Shown: positions 1 through 8,963, counted from the first letter of the stretch. The stretch: 64,000 nt of DNA from Oscillospiraceae bacterium (GCA_015065975.1 SVPG01000003.1:40583-104582); one strand, 5' to 3'. Notes: a model not told the origin generated them from the sequence alone. Numbers and translations are program-made.

Positions 1-453
1 GCTCTTTCGCTCGCTATGCTCCTGCGCGATAACGGCGAACAGCTCCCCTCTTCCCTCGTGCTTTTCTCCCCGTGGACCGACCTGACCTGCAGCGGTCTTT
101 CATACGGTTTTGCGCGCGATCCGGCTCTTCGCAGAAACGCTCTGAAGTTCGCCGCAAAAAAATATGCGGGCGGCAGGAAGCTCGACGAGCCTTATATCTC
201 GCCGCTGTTCGGTGACGCTCAGGGACTTCCGCCGACACTTATATTCGCCGGGACGAGAGAACTTCTGCTCTCGGACAGTGTCGAGCTTGCGAGAAATCTC
301 AACCGCGAAAACGTCAGCGGTGAGATTCACATTTACAACGGTATGTTCCACGATTTCCCGCTTATCATGTATTTCCTTCCCGAAACACGCAGCACAATGA
401 AAATCGCAAAAAAGTTCATCTGCGATCATATGACCGTGCGAAACGAGATGTAA
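1..453 (+). CDS. alpha/beta hydrolase (acetyl-esterase/HSL type), C-terminal part
   Basis: The reading frame is open from base 1, so the gene starts upstream of the window and about 150 C-terminal residues are visible. The order fits the hormone-sensitive-lipase-like alpha/beta hydrolase fold: a helix of the type that follows the nucleophile elbow (LALAMLLRDNG-like), then LFSPWTDLTCSG, then FAGTRELLLSDS where the acidic triad residue lies, then GMFHDFPL with the probable catalytic His. The nucleophile GxSxG motif would lie just outside the window. Likely a cytoplasmic carboxylesterase of unknown substrate. The stop is TAA at 451-453, followed by about 150 bases without a gene. Confidence 0.8.
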   Translation, partial: ALSLAMLLRDNGEQLPSSLVLFSPWTDLTCSGLSYGFARDPALRRNALKFAAKKYAGGRKLDEPYISPLFGDAQGLPPTLIFAGTRELLLSDSVELARNLNRENVSGEIHIYNGMFHDFPLIMYFLPETRSTMKIAKKFICDHMTVRNEM

Positions 454-603
454 ATTTCGCTTCTTATCGGGAAGAATAATCAACACGCAAATCCCGCTCC
501 GTTTAATATTCAATCAACATATTTGCATTAAAATATCATCATATTCTCTTCACACAAGCGCTTTAGAATATGGTCATAAACAAAACTCAGGAGGAACAGA
601 AAA

Positions 604-1869
604 TTGAACAATCAGACAGGATTCGATCCGAACGGCACACTGCAGATAGAAAACGAGCAGTCGGTAATACCCCTTCCGCCGCCCGAACCGCAGTATATCC
701 CGCAGCCGAGTTATCAGCCCGCACCGACCGCAAAGAAAAAGAGCGGCAAAGGAAAGAGCTTTTTCAAGACGGTATGTCTCTCGCTCGTTCTCATAATTCT
801 GTGCTCTGCGGCAAGTGCCGCGGCATCATATGCGGTCGTTGACTACCGTCTCAGCAAGGAATCGGGTTCTCCCTCGACGGGTGCCACCGTTCATCATTAC
901 ACACCTTCGGTCAGTGTCACGGGCGATCCGCTCAACGCTTCCGAAATATACGATCTCGCCTGCGCTCAGGTCGTCGGCATAAGTATCGACGTCACCAGCA
1001 CAAATATCTTCGGTCAGACCGCGACGAGACCTGTATCCGGTTCGGGATTTGTTCTCACACCTGACGGATATATCGTAACCAACTATCACGTTATCGAGTA
1101 TTCCGTAATCAAGGGATATGACATCTCGGTCATGTTCTACGACGGCACCACTTATATCGCCGAAATCATCGGTTACGATACCGAAAACGACATCGCCGTC
1201 ATAAAGGTCGACGCCAAGGATCTTTGCGAGGTTGCAATCGGAAGATCGTCCGACATGGTCGTCGGCGAAGCTGTTTACGCTGTTGGCAACCCTCTCGGCG
1301 AGCTTGCTTACACCATGACGAGCGGTATGGTCAGCGCACTCGACCGCCGTATTTCCACCGACGAGAACACTTCCATAAATATGTTCCAGTTTGACGCCGC
1401 TGTCAACGCGGGCAACTCGGGCGGTCCCGTCTACAACTCAAAGGGCGAGGTCATCGGCGTTGTCACCGCGAAGTATTCGAGCACGGGCGTTGAGGGACTG
1501 AGCTTTGCAATCCCCATCGACGACGTTGTCGCCATCACCGATCAGCTCATAGAGCACGGATATGTCACGGGAAGAGCATTCCTCGGCGTTGTGGTTCAGA
1601 ATCTCTCCCCCTCTGCAATGACCGTTCACAAGTATCCCGAGGGTGTATATGTAAAATCAGTCAACAAGGGTTCCTGCGCCGACAAGGGCGGAATCGAGGC
1701 GGGTGATATAATCACTGCAATCGGCGGACACAAGACAGCAAATATCGACGAGCTTACCATCGTTCTGAGAACCTATTTCTCGGCAGGCGACGACACCGTC
1801 GTCACCGTATACCGTGACGGAAAAACGCTCGACCTCGATATCACATTCGATGAATATACACCGGAGTAA
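604..1869 (+). CDS. HtrA/DegP-like membrane-anchored serine protease with PDZ domain
   Basis: A 421-residue envelope quality-control protease. It has a Pro-rich cytoplasmic N-terminus (about 20-50), one membrane segment (about 55-78), a trypsin-like domain and one C-terminal PDZ domain (about 325-420). The catalytic triad is visible: His162 in TNYHV, Asp196 in TENDIAVIKV, Ser272 in NAGNSGGPV. This is the usual Firmicutes HtrA/YyxA layout and length. The start is TTG at 604, chosen because AGGAGG lies at 589-594; there is no in-frame ATG nearby. A perfect hairpin terminator follows directly, so it is probably monocistronic. Substrates and regulation cannot be read from the sequence. Confidence 0.93.
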   Translation: MNNQTGFDPNGTLQIENEQSVIPLPPPEPQYIPQPSYQPAPTAKKKSGKGKSFFKTVCLSLVLIILCSAASAAASYAVVDYRLSKESGSPSTGATVHHYTPSVSVTGDPLNASEIYDLACAQVVGISIDVTSTNIFGQTATRPVSGSGFVLTPDGYIVTNYHVIEYSVIKGYDISVMFYDGTTYIAEIIGYDTENDIAVIKVDAKDLCEVAIGRSSDMVVGEAVYAVGNPLGELAYTMTSGMVSALDRRISTDENTSINMFQFDAAVNAGNSGGPVYNSKGEVIGVVTAKYSSTGVEGLSFAIPIDDVVAITDQLIEHGYVTGRAFLGVVVQNLSPSAMTVHKYPEGVYVKSVNKGSCADKGGIEAGDIITAIGGHKTANIDELTIVLRTYFSAGDDTVVTVYRDGKTLDLDITFDEYTPE

Positions 1870-1884
1870 AATATAAACGCATAT

Positions 1885-1917
1885 AAAAAAGCCTTGCCGT
1901 ACGGCAAGGCTTTTTTG
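1885..1917 (+). terminator. rho-independent terminator of the HtrA-like gene
   Basis: A perfect GC-rich stem (GCCTTGCCG pairing with CGGCAAGGC, two-base loop) is flanked by an A-run and a T-run, so it can act in both directions. It lies 16 bases after the protease stop codon. Confidence 0.93.
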
Positions 1918-1934
1918 TTTAGGCGCATGACTTC

Positions 1935-2027
1935 ATGAAAGAGACTAAACAGCATCCGGGAATTGTAACAATAAAAAAGATTTGTGACGGACTTGAAATT
2001 TCGATCATTGATTTTTTCAACAAATAA
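1935..2027 (+). pseudogene. relic of an XRE/Cro-type helix-turn-helix regulator (C-terminal end only)
   Basis: A 30-codon frame encodes a peptide containing TIKKICDGLEISIIDFF and then a stop. This matches the last helix and tail of small XRE-family regulators, where the pattern TxxKICxGLxISxxDFF follows the recognition helix. The frame closes upstream at a TAG (1920-1922), so the DNA-binding helices are missing. No ribosome site precedes it. It sits between two terminators. I read it as a decayed gene remnant; the homology is my pattern recognition, not a search result. Confidence 0.5.
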
Positions 2028-2062
2028 TCTCCGCAGTCAATGCTAACTGCGGAGATTATTAT
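2023..2062. terminator. bidirectional hairpin terminator
   Basis: A 15-bp perfect stem, AATAATCTCCGCAGT (2023-2037) with its inverse at 2046-2060, and an 8-base loop. It ends 10 bases from the stop of the minus-strand HAD gene and probably terminates it. Confidence 0.85.
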
Positions 2063-2071
2063 TTTCTGTAT

Positions 2072-2782
2072 TCAGATATTCTTTTCGATATATTCCATCA
2101 GCTCGGCAAAACTACCCTGAGGATATTTTGAAAGGTCGTCGCCCTTCTTGTTTATAAGGCAGTCGGTAAGCAGGAACACGCGAATACCGAGCTGCTCCGC
2201 CGCAACGTCCTCAATCGCATCGTTTCCGACCATGAGACACTCGCTCGCATCACAGCCGAGCTCACTTATGATATCACGGTAGTATTCGGGATTGGGCTTG
2301 CAGTATCTGCTGTTTTCATAGGTGGTGTAGAGCTCGAAATCGGACGGCTCGAGACCTGCCCAACGGATACGCTGAGAGGTTGCGATATCGGGGAATATCG
2401 GGTTGGTTGCAAGAGCAACTCGAAGCCCCAGCTCCTTTATTCGGTCGACCGACTTCTTTGCCTCGGGATTGAAACCGCAGCTCTCCTTCGCCTTGACAAA
2501 CTGCGTCTTATAAAACTCGTCAAACAGAGCCTTGTCATCATAGACCCTGTCGCCGAAAATCTGAGCAAATCTGATCCAGAAAGCCTCTTCATTTATTCGG
2601 CTGCCGTCATTTTTCACCATAGCCGCCGTGCCTATCCATATGCCGTCAACAAGCTGTTTCGGATCATATCCGTGGGGAGCGAGCTTCTGTGCGAGCTGTG
2701 AAAAATATGCCCTTTCGAACTGATCCTGATCCAGCGGAAGGAGCGTTCCGTCAAGGTCGAACAACACTGTTTTTATGCTCAT
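2072..2782 (-). CDS. HAD-superfamily hydrolase (phosphatase-like)
   Basis: A 236-residue cytoplasmic HAD protein with all four motifs: I FDLDGTLL (Asp9 nucleophile, Asp11), II ATNPI around residue 125, III the Lys of CKPNPEYY, and IV VGNDAIED with the Mg-binding acids. A helical cap lies between motifs I and II, as in subfamily IA (phosphoglycolate phosphatase, YjjG-like). The likely reaction is hydrolysis of a small phosphate ester; the substrate cannot be deduced. The ATG at 2782 follows a GAGG-type site. It is transcribed alone towards the hairpin at 2023-2062. Confidence 0.85.
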   Translation of the reverse strand: MSIKTVLFDLDGTLLPLDQDQFERAYFSQLAQKLAPHGYDPKQLVDGIWIGTAAMVKNDGSRINEEAFWIRFAQIFGDRVYDDKALFDEFYKTQFVKAKESCGFNPEAKKSVDRIKELGLRVALATNPIFPDIATSQRIRWAGLEPSDFELYTTYENSRYCKPNPEYYRDIISELGCDASECLMVGNDAIEDVAAEQLGIRVFLLTDCLINKKGDDLSKYPQGSFAELMEYIEKNI

Positions 2783-2887
2783 TATAACCTCACAAGCAAA
2801 GAATTTGTTGATAAAACAACTTCTATCAGAATAAATCTTTTGATACGTAAAGTCAAGCGGTTTTGCAAACTTTTGACGTTTTAGGGA

Positions 2888-3925
2888 TTATTGTATATCT
2901 ACGGTTATATCGCAGTTTTCCTTGATTTTGTAAAATTCGTCATATCGTCTCTCCATAGGTATCCACTCATTCACAAAACGCGCGAGCATCGTCTCGCCCG
3001 AACGGGCAAGAATACGCTCCTTCTGAGTTTTCTCATCTATATCGAGATAGACCTTTATATCCGCGTAGCTTCCGAAATGCGGGTGCAGACAGTAGGAGCC
3101 TTCGACGACCGTCACATCGCTTTGTGCAATTTCTCTTTTGCCCGAAAACCCGCCCGATGAACAGTCATAGACATTGTACTCAAAGGGTTTTCCGAGATGG
3201 TCGATCACCTCGTATTTCAGCCGCTCGTAATGGATATTCCCTCCCGCCTGAGCAAGCCGCTCGGGCGTTTTCATATCTTTTGGCAGGAAGAAGTCATCGG
3301 CGTGAACAACGCTGCATCTGAAAAGAGCGCCCAAAGCCTGTGCCGCAGTGGATTTACCCGCCGCTGCGCAGCCGTCTATCGCGATAACCGTCCTCTTCCC
3401 CTGTCTCATGCGCTCCTGAGTCTTTGAGATTATCGGCAGTATCACCTGCACCGCTGTGTCGACAACTCTGTATGACGGGTGATATTCCCGTCTGAACGCA
3501 TCACTGTGCCCTATCGGCACGCAGTCTTTCGACAGCTCATATATCTCATCGCACGAAAAGGGAAGCTGACCGTCACGGCAGGCTTCAATAACCTCGGCTA
3601 TCTTTTCAAAATAGCTCTCGGCAGTTCCGTCTCTGCGGGCTGAATATGCACACATCTCAAAGAGCATATCACAGCCGACATCAAGCCCTTTTGCAAGAGC
3701 TATCGGCAGGCGCACCCTTCTGTTTCCGATGGGTATGCATCGGGCACGTATATCGGCATCGGCATCATTATATTCCTTCTCGAGCACAGCGTACGCCTGC
3801 CCGTTTTTCATCATATGAGCGCATCCGAACTCATTCTGATAGACAAGCTTTACCGCATCGCACCCGGTCATTTTCTCATAAAGCGAGAGGTGATTTTTTA
3901 TTATTTTGGAAATTTCGTGCTGCAG
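2888..3925 (-). CDS. uridine-kinase/phosphoribulokinase-like P-loop kinase, probable CTG start
   Basis: The C-terminal half is a uridine-kinase-type P-loop domain: Walker A GCAAAGKST, then VVHADDFFLP, a typical lid region, and VVEGSYCLHPHF near the Walker B position. The N-terminal half (KLVYQNEFGCAHM) is the helical domain found in a Firmicutes family often annotated as uridine kinase or phosphoribulokinase. The first ATG is at 3871 and has no good ribosome site. The frame stays open for 18 more codons (QHEISKIIKNHLSLYEK), which fits the family N-terminus. AGGGAG lies 9 bases before a CTG at 3923-3925, so I place the start there. The start is inferred. The true substrate is unknown. Confidence 0.72.
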   Translation of the reverse strand: MQHEISKIIKNHLSLYEKMTGCDAVKLVYQNEFGCAHMMKNGQAYAVLEKEYNDADADIRARCIPIGNRRVRLPIALAKGLDVGCDMLFEMCAYSARRDGTAESYFEKIAEVIEACRDGQLPFSCDEIYELSKDCVPIGHSDAFRREYHPSYRVVDTAVQVILPIISKTQERMRQGKRTVIAIDGCAAAGKSTAAQALGALFRCSVVHADDFFLPKDMKTPERLAQAGGNIHYERLKYEVIDHLGKPFEYNVYDCSSGGFSGKREIAQSDVTVVEGSYCLHPHFGSYADIKVYLDIDEKTQKERILARSGETMLARFVNEWIPMERRYDEFYKIKENCDITVDIQ

Positions 3926-4023
3926 AGCATATCACTCCCTAACAAAGGTATTGAATCGCCGAAAAAATTGCAATATAATAAAATATATACTAATAATTTT
4001 AACAAAGAAAGGCTTGAAATATT

Positions 4024-5061
4024 ATGGCACAGATAACTCTCGGAAGCACGGGCATCGTCACAAATCAGATGTCATTCGGCGCACTTCCCATTCAGCGCGC
4101 CGACACCGACACGGCTGTCAGGATTCTCCGCCGCGCCTTTGACGGCGGTATAAATTTTTACGACACCGCAAGAGCCTATTCCGACAGCGAGGAAAAGCTC
4201 GGTCTTGCATTTGGCGGCATGAGGGACAAAATAATAATCGCAACAAAAACCGCGGCGACCACCCCTGAGGATTTTCGCCGCGATCTCGAAACCTCACTGC
4301 GCACCCTTAAAACAGACTACATAGATATCTATCAGTTCCATAATCCGTCACGCTGTTTCAGACCGGGCGACGGCACGGGTATGTACGAATGTATGCTCGA
4401 GGCAAAGCGTGAGGGAAAGATTCTTCACATCGGTGTGACAAACCATCTTCTCAACGTTGCTGATGAATGTGTCGATTCGGGACTTTATGAGACGCTGCAG
4501 TTCCCTTTCAGCTATCTTGCCGACGAAAAGGATATTGCTCTTGTAAACAAATGCCGCGATGCGAACATCGGCTTTATCGCGATGAAAGCCCTTGCCGGCG
4601 GACTCATCACCAACGCGAAAGCTGCTGCCGCATATATGGCTCAGTATGACAACGTTCTTCCCATATGGGGAATCCAGCGCGAATGCGAGCTCGATCAGTT
4701 CCTCGAATTCGTCTACGAGCTTCCCTCTATGACCGACGAGATTCGTCAGATAATCGAAGCTGACCGCACAGAGCTGGTCGGCGAATTCTGCCGCGGCTGC
4801 GGATACTGTATGCCCTGCCCGCAGAACATCGTCATAAACCAGTGTGCCCGCATATCGCTCATGCTCCGCCGTGCGCCGTCCGCAGGCTGGCTCAACGAGG
4901 AGTCGCAGGCTATGATGAAGCAGGTCGAAAGCTGTATCGAATGCGGTCAGTGCAGTCAGAGATGCCCCTACGGGCTCGACACGCCCGCACTTCTCAAGCG
5001 AAATTATGACGATTACAAGAGAGTTCTTTCGGGCGAAAGAAGCGTCGAATACAGGATGTGA
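4024..5061 (+). CDS. aldo/keto reductase with C-terminal 4Fe-4S cysteine motifs
   Basis: A 345-residue protein with an N-terminal aldo/keto reductase TIM barrel (about 1-260): FYDTARAYSDSEEKLG with the catalytic Asp and Tyr, IATKTA with the Lys, and IYQFHNPS with the His. The C-terminal part carries two ferredoxin-like clusters of cysteines, CRGCGYCMPC and CIECGQCSQRCP, as in the predicted ferredoxin-like AKR group of anaerobes. It is likely a cytoplasmic oxidoreductase passing electrons between NAD(P)H and an Fe-S centre; the substrate is unknown. The ATG at 4024 follows AAAGG. Its stop is adjacent to the convergent GtrA gene. Confidence 0.88.
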   Translation: MAQITLGSTGIVTNQMSFGALPIQRADTDTAVRILRRAFDGGINFYDTARAYSDSEEKLGLAFGGMRDKIIIATKTAATTPEDFRRDLETSLRTLKTDYIDIYQFHNPSRCFRPGDGTGMYECMLEAKREGKILHIGVTNHLLNVADECVDSGLYETLQFPFSYLADEKDIALVNKCRDANIGFIAMKALAGGLITNAKAAAAYMAQYDNVLPIWGIQRECELDQFLEFVYELPSMTDEIRQIIEADRTELVGEFCRGCGYCMPCPQNIVINQCARISLMLRRAPSAGWLNEESQAMMKQVESCIECGQCSQRCPYGLDTPALLKRNYDDYKRVLSGERSVEYRM

Positions 5062-5505
5062 TTACTGTACTTCTTCCTCTTTCTTTTCAGCCGAGTCGGT
5101 GCTTTTGCCGAAAACAACAAATCGGTCAAAGAGGAATTCGGTCACGAAGTTTATTATCATTGTCATCGCAAGAACGATATATTCGTTCCACATAAAGCCG
5201 TATGCAGGCTCGGTCAGTACTGCTGTCCACCACGTTGAGAGCGGTGTGAACACAGCATAATATCCCGCGACCTTGAGCATTGCAATCGGCACATTGTTCG
5301 CTGCCTTGAAGGTATATTTTCTGTTGAGTGTAAAGTTCCATACCACGGAAAGTACGAGCGAAATAAGATACGAAACCCAGTAGTTCAGATGACACAGCTC
5401 ATTGAGCAGTGCAAACGAAGCCATCTGAATTATTCCCGCACTTGCCGAAAACAGGACAAATTTCAGTGATCTTATAAGCTCCTTTTTGGTTTTGCCGTTT
5501 TTCAT
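5062..5505 (-). CDS. GtrA-like membrane protein
   Basis: A 147-residue protein with four predicted membrane segments. It has the GtrA signature: a conserved Asn/Trp pair in SVVWNFTLNRKYTF after segment two, and a C-terminal NFVTEFLFDRFVVF. GtrA proteins are thought to help move polyprenyl-linked sugars across the membrane for cell-surface glycans. AAGGAG precedes the ATG at 5505. No partner glycosyltransferase is adjacent, so the role here is open. It ends base-to-base with the convergent aldo/keto reductase gene. Confidence 0.85.
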   Translation of the reverse strand: MKNGKTKKELIRSLKFVLFSASAGIIQMASFALLNELCHLNYWVSYLISLVLSVVWNFTLNRKYTFKAANNVPIAMLKVAGYYAVFTPLSTWWTAVLTEPAYGFMWNEYIVLAMTMIINFVTEFLFDRFVVFGKSTDSAEKKEEEVQ

Positions 5506-5604
5506 TTTTATCTCTCCTTATGCTCGATTTAAAAATATATTATATTATTTTATCGAAAATAGCAATGAATTTATTTTCAGATATCCGAAAGGAAGTACGT
5601 TTTC

Positions 5605-6048
5605 TTGAACATAAGAGTAATGACACCCGATGATTACGAGGGTGTTTATAACCTGTGGATTTCCTGTCCCGGAGTGGGACTCAACCCCGTCGACGATTCA
5701 AAAGACGGGATCACAAGATTTCTTTTGCGCAACCCGAACACCTGCTTTGTTGCCGAAAACGAAAACGGTATAATCGGCTCGATAATGGCAGGAAACGACG
5801 GCAGGCGGGGTTACATCTATCACACAGCCGTTCTGCCCTCCTGCAGAAAGACGGGCATAGCCTCTGCACTGACCGATGCGGCTCTCGATGCGCTCGGACG
5901 TGAGGGCATTGTCAAGGTCGCGCTTGTCGTTTTCTCGGACAACGAAGGCGGAAACGCATTCTGGGAAAAATCGGGATTTACATCCCGCAAAGATCTTGTT
6001 TACCGCAACAGGGTCATATCAGAAACATATAACAAAGGAAATGAATAG
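5605..6048 (+). CDS. GNAT-family N-acetyltransferase
   Basis: A 147-residue single GNAT domain. Motif A is seen in IYHTAVLPSCRKTGIASAL (Q/RxxGxA acetyl-CoA loop) and motif B in NAFWEKSGF. It starts with TTG at 5605 behind GAAAGGAAG. It is the first gene of a plus-strand run; the next gene begins two bases after its stop, so translation is probably coupled. The substrate is not predictable from sequence. Confidence 0.85.
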   Translation: MNIRVMTPDDYEGVYNLWISCPGVGLNPVDDSKDGITRFLLRNPNTCFVAENENGIIGSIMAGNDGRRGYIYHTAVLPSCRKTGIASALTDAALDALGREGIVKVALVVFSDNEGGNAFWEKSGFTSRKDLVYRNRVISETYNKGNE

Positions 6049-6050
6049 CT

Positions 6051-7418
6051 ATGCTTTTTAAGAACAGAAAAAACGCAGGCGGTTCTGCCAACCAGCCGCT
6101 CGAGGCATCTCTCGGAGTATTTGATGTCTTCAGACTCGAGAACACCGATGACATCGTGGTAGTCGGCGCTGTCAAAGGCAAGCTCACAAACGGTGACGCT
6201 GTCTATGTGACAAATCCCGGCGAGGACGATTCGGGCATGCTTCTCACTCAGGTCATAAGCATGGAAACGGGACCCAATCAGCCCGTGAGAGATGCCGAGG
6301 ACTGTACCGCTGCGATAAGGCTTGAAAAGGGCAGTCTTTATGACATCAGAGTCGGTTCGGTCATATTCACGCGAAACACCTCTCAAAAAAATGTACACGA
6401 CAGCTATATCAGGGCGCTCGGAGATTATTACGTCGCAAAGAAGGATCTCGATCTCACAGATGATGAGATCGAATCTCTCAGCATAACCGACTGTGCCGAG
6501 ATACTCCGTCTTTTCAGCTGGTTCCACACAAACGTCGTAAAGGACGAATCGGAGGAATCAAAGCAGAAGAGCCGTGAACGTGGAGCACGTCTCGCCGAGG
6601 CACTCGCCAAAAAGCTTCTCTGCGCCGACGAAATATACTGTGTATTCTCGAAGGCTACGGGTGAGCCCTTCATGTTCTCGCGCACGGTCAATCAGGGAAC
6701 GGGTTATATGTGCACCCCTCCGAACATCCGTGTTTTCACAAAGGCTTACAAAGAGGTCATGTCACAGGTCTTTTCCGACGAGAAGTTTGAGATAAAATGC
6801 ATCGAAAACGGAGAGAACAAGGACGGCATACGCAATTTCCTCGGCAGCACCTTCTATCTCAACGGCGCGTGCGGAGTTGAGGTCGTATCCGACTCGCCGT
6901 GTCTCGGCGCCGATATGCTCGTCGCAAAGCCCGATTATTCAGACACTCCGCCGATAAACGTACCCGTTACAAACCCCGATCTCGAGCGCTGGCTCCTTCT
7001 GCTCGGTCAGCTCGGCAATCCCGCTACCGAAGACGGTCAGATAATTTACAAGCTCTATTACAGCTTCATGGCACGCGAGCTTGTCAAGGCACGGCTTCTT
7101 ATCCCGATGAAAACCGACGGAAACATTCCCGTCGCGGACGAGAACGGCAAAACCGTTCTCAAAGAAGATGTTTCAATGGCTTTTCCGACAATAGACGGAA
7201 AATACGACCGTCCCGCGGTATGTCTCTACACCGACTGGAAGCGTCTGCGCATGAGGTATTCCGAGGAATGGAACGGTCTCATTCAGCCGATCGACGGCAT
7301 GATCGGGGTTTACGACTGTGCAATAAATGTAAATGACTTCCCCGCCGCAGGCTGCTATATATCCGCCGAAATGTTCGAGCAGATGAAGCAGCTTGCCGAA
7401 GCCGCGGAAAAACAATAA
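6051..7418 (+). CDS. EF-Tu domain-2-like barrel fused to an SseB-like domain
   Basis: A 455-residue soluble protein. Residues about 17-105 (SLGVFDVFRLENTDDIVVVG, then KLTNGDAVYVTNPGED, LTQVISMETG, GSVIF) resemble the beta-barrel domain 2 of translational GTPases, but no G domain is present. The middle (about 120-320) is unassigned. The C-terminal part (about 330-450, with RELVKARLLIPM and YTDWKRLRMRY) resembles the SseB N-terminal-type domain of enhanced-serine-sensitivity proteins. I infer a fusion of two binding modules, with no enzyme motif visible. It is coupled to the upstream GNAT gene (gap of two bases) and followed after 18 bases by an acyltransferase gene. Confidence 0.6.
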   Translation: MLFKNRKNAGGSANQPLEASLGVFDVFRLENTDDIVVVGAVKGKLTNGDAVYVTNPGEDDSGMLLTQVISMETGPNQPVRDAEDCTAAIRLEKGSLYDIRVGSVIFTRNTSQKNVHDSYIRALGDYYVAKKDLDLTDDEIESLSITDCAEILRLFSWFHTNVVKDESEESKQKSRERGARLAEALAKKLLCADEIYCVFSKATGEPFMFSRTVNQGTGYMCTPPNIRVFTKAYKEVMSQVFSDEKFEIKCIENGENKDGIRNFLGSTFYLNGACGVEVVSDSPCLGADMLVAKPDYSDTPPINVPVTNPDLERWLLLLGQLGNPATEDGQIIYKLYYSFMARELVKARLLIPMKTDGNIPVADENGKTVLKEDVSMAFPTIDGKYDRPAVCLYTDWKRLRMRYSEEWNGLIQPIDGMIGVYDCAINVNDFPAAGCYISAEMFEQMKQLAEAAEKQ

Positions 7419-7436
7419 AAGAAAGGATAAAACATC

Positions 7437-8495
7437 ATGAGTGAAAACATTCAGAAACTCCCCGTAAAGCAAAGAGACACATATTTTGACTGTCTCAAGG
7501 GTCTGCTTATCATCTTTGTCGTATTCGCTCATTATATCGGAACGGGATACGTCTATGATGCTCCAAAACAGAACTTTCTCTTCCAATCACTGTTTGCATT
7601 TTTCTATCAGTTCCATATGCCTGCTTTCGTTTTCATTTCGGGATTTTTCTCGAAGAAGGTTGAAAAGGCAAGAATCTCCTCCTGGGAAAAGCTTCTTCTT
7701 CCCTATCTCGTTTTCAATACCATCTTCACCATCATAAACGGCGAATTCACAAACCCGCTGCTCAATCCTCTGAGCGCGATGTGGTATCTGTGGGCGCTCT
7801 TTCTCTGGCGTCAGTCTCTGCCCGTTCTCGGCAAGATCAGATTCGGCGTAGTAATCGCCATAATATTCTCCATTTTCTGCGCCTTTGAACCACTCGGCAA
7901 GACGGTCAAGCTGTTCTACAACGCCATCGCTTATCTCCCCTTCTTCCTTATGGGATTCCACGCAACAAAGGAACGCATCGCAAAATGGCGCAAGGTTCCG
8001 AAGATCGTCTCTGCGCTCATCGTTGCGGCTGTATTCGCCGGAAACTATTTCCTGATAAGCAAGCGCATTTTCGGATATTCAACACTTGCTTACTGGAGCG
8101 CTGATTACAATCCCAACATCATTACCACAAATCAGATCCTCCTGAATATCGGTCTTGAGCTCCTGAGATACGCAATCGGTTTTATCCTCATGATATCCGT
8201 CATGAATCTCTGTCCTTCGAAGAGCAGATTCCTCGCATATGCCGGAAACAAGTCGCTCTATATTATGATCCTTCATATCATTCCGGGACTCAGACCGTTC
8301 CTTGCGAGCCTCAACTTCGTTTACGACAACACCTGGCTCGGTCTGCTCTACTGGGTTGTATGCACACTCTTGTCCGTCATACTCTTCGGCAACAAAGTTA
8401 CCGAGTTTCTCTACAACAAGTTCATGGACGGCTGTGCATGGGTCATCAGGAAGCTGTTTTTCATTAAGCGTCCTCCCGCAGAGCAGAAGGCGTAA
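7437..8495 (+). CDS. membrane acyltransferase (acyltransferase 3 family)
   Basis: A 352-residue polytopic protein with about ten membrane segments. The start YFDCLKGLLIIFVVFAHYIG holds the family's conserved Asp-x-x-Lys/Arg-Gly and the catalytic-type His (FAHY). MPAFVFISGFFS is the second family block. These enzymes O-acylate sugars or lipids at the membrane. RBS GAAAGGA precedes the ATG at 7437. The position inside a GNAT/SseB/TrmO run gives no substrate clue. Confidence 0.88.
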   Translation: MSENIQKLPVKQRDTYFDCLKGLLIIFVVFAHYIGTGYVYDAPKQNFLFQSLFAFFYQFHMPAFVFISGFFSKKVEKARISSWEKLLLPYLVFNTIFTIINGEFTNPLLNPLSAMWYLWALFLWRQSLPVLGKIRFGVVIAIIFSIFCAFEPLGKTVKLFYNAIAYLPFFLMGFHATKERIAKWRKVPKIVSALIVAAVFAGNYFLISKRIFGYSTLAYWSADYNPNIITTNQILLNIGLELLRYAIGFILMISVMNLCPSKSRFLAYAGNKSLYIMILHIIPGLRPFLASLNFVYDNTWLGLLYWVVCTLLSVILFGNKVTEFLYNKFMDGCAWVIRKLFFIKRPPAEQKA

Positions 8496-8507
8496 GAGGT
8501 TTTCTCC

Positions 8508-8963
8508 ATGGATATAAAAATAACAAGCATAGGTACGGTCAGCAACCGTGTCAGCGAGAAAAAGGACGTATCCTGGGGCGAGGACATCTCGCAGATAATC
8601 CTTGACGAAAAGTATCGCGGAGGTCTTTCGGGGCTTGAGGATTTCTCCCACGCCGTGATCGTCTATTATCTCGACAAGGCAAATTTCGATATCGAAAAGC
8701 ATCTCACACGCAAACCTCAGAACCGCGAGGATATGCCGCTCGTCGGAATCTTCTCCCAGCGGGCAAAAGACAGACCGAACAGGCTCGCCATGACCGCCGT
8801 GAGCATCGTGAGTGTTGAGGAGGACAGGCTGACCGTCAGGGGGCTCGATGCTATCGATTCGACTCCCGTTATCGATATCAAGCCCTACTACCCCATGTAT
8901 GACTGCAAAAACGACGCCCGTGTACCCGAATGGGTTGAGCGTCTTATGGAGCATTATTTCTGA
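8508..8963 (+). CDS. TrmO/TsaA-like SAM-dependent methyltransferase
   Basis: A 151-residue protein matching the TsaA/TrmO (YaeB) family. It has IGTVSNRVSE at the N-terminus, FSHAVIVYYLDK, and the core VGIFSQRAKDRPNRLAMTAV followed by LDAIDSTPVIDIKPYYP. In E. coli TrmO N6-methylates t6A37 in tRNA. The protein has only the beta-barrel catalytic domain, as in short Firmicutes members, so the substrate may differ. It starts 12 bases after the acyltransferase stop. Confidence 0.85.
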   Translation: MDIKITSIGTVSNRVSEKKDVSWGEDISQIILDEKYRGGLSGLEDFSHAVIVYYLDKANFDIEKHLTRKPQNREDMPLVGIFSQRAKDRPNRLAMTAVSIVSVEEDRLTVRGLDAIDSTPVIDIKPYYPMYDCKNDARVPEWVERLMEHYF

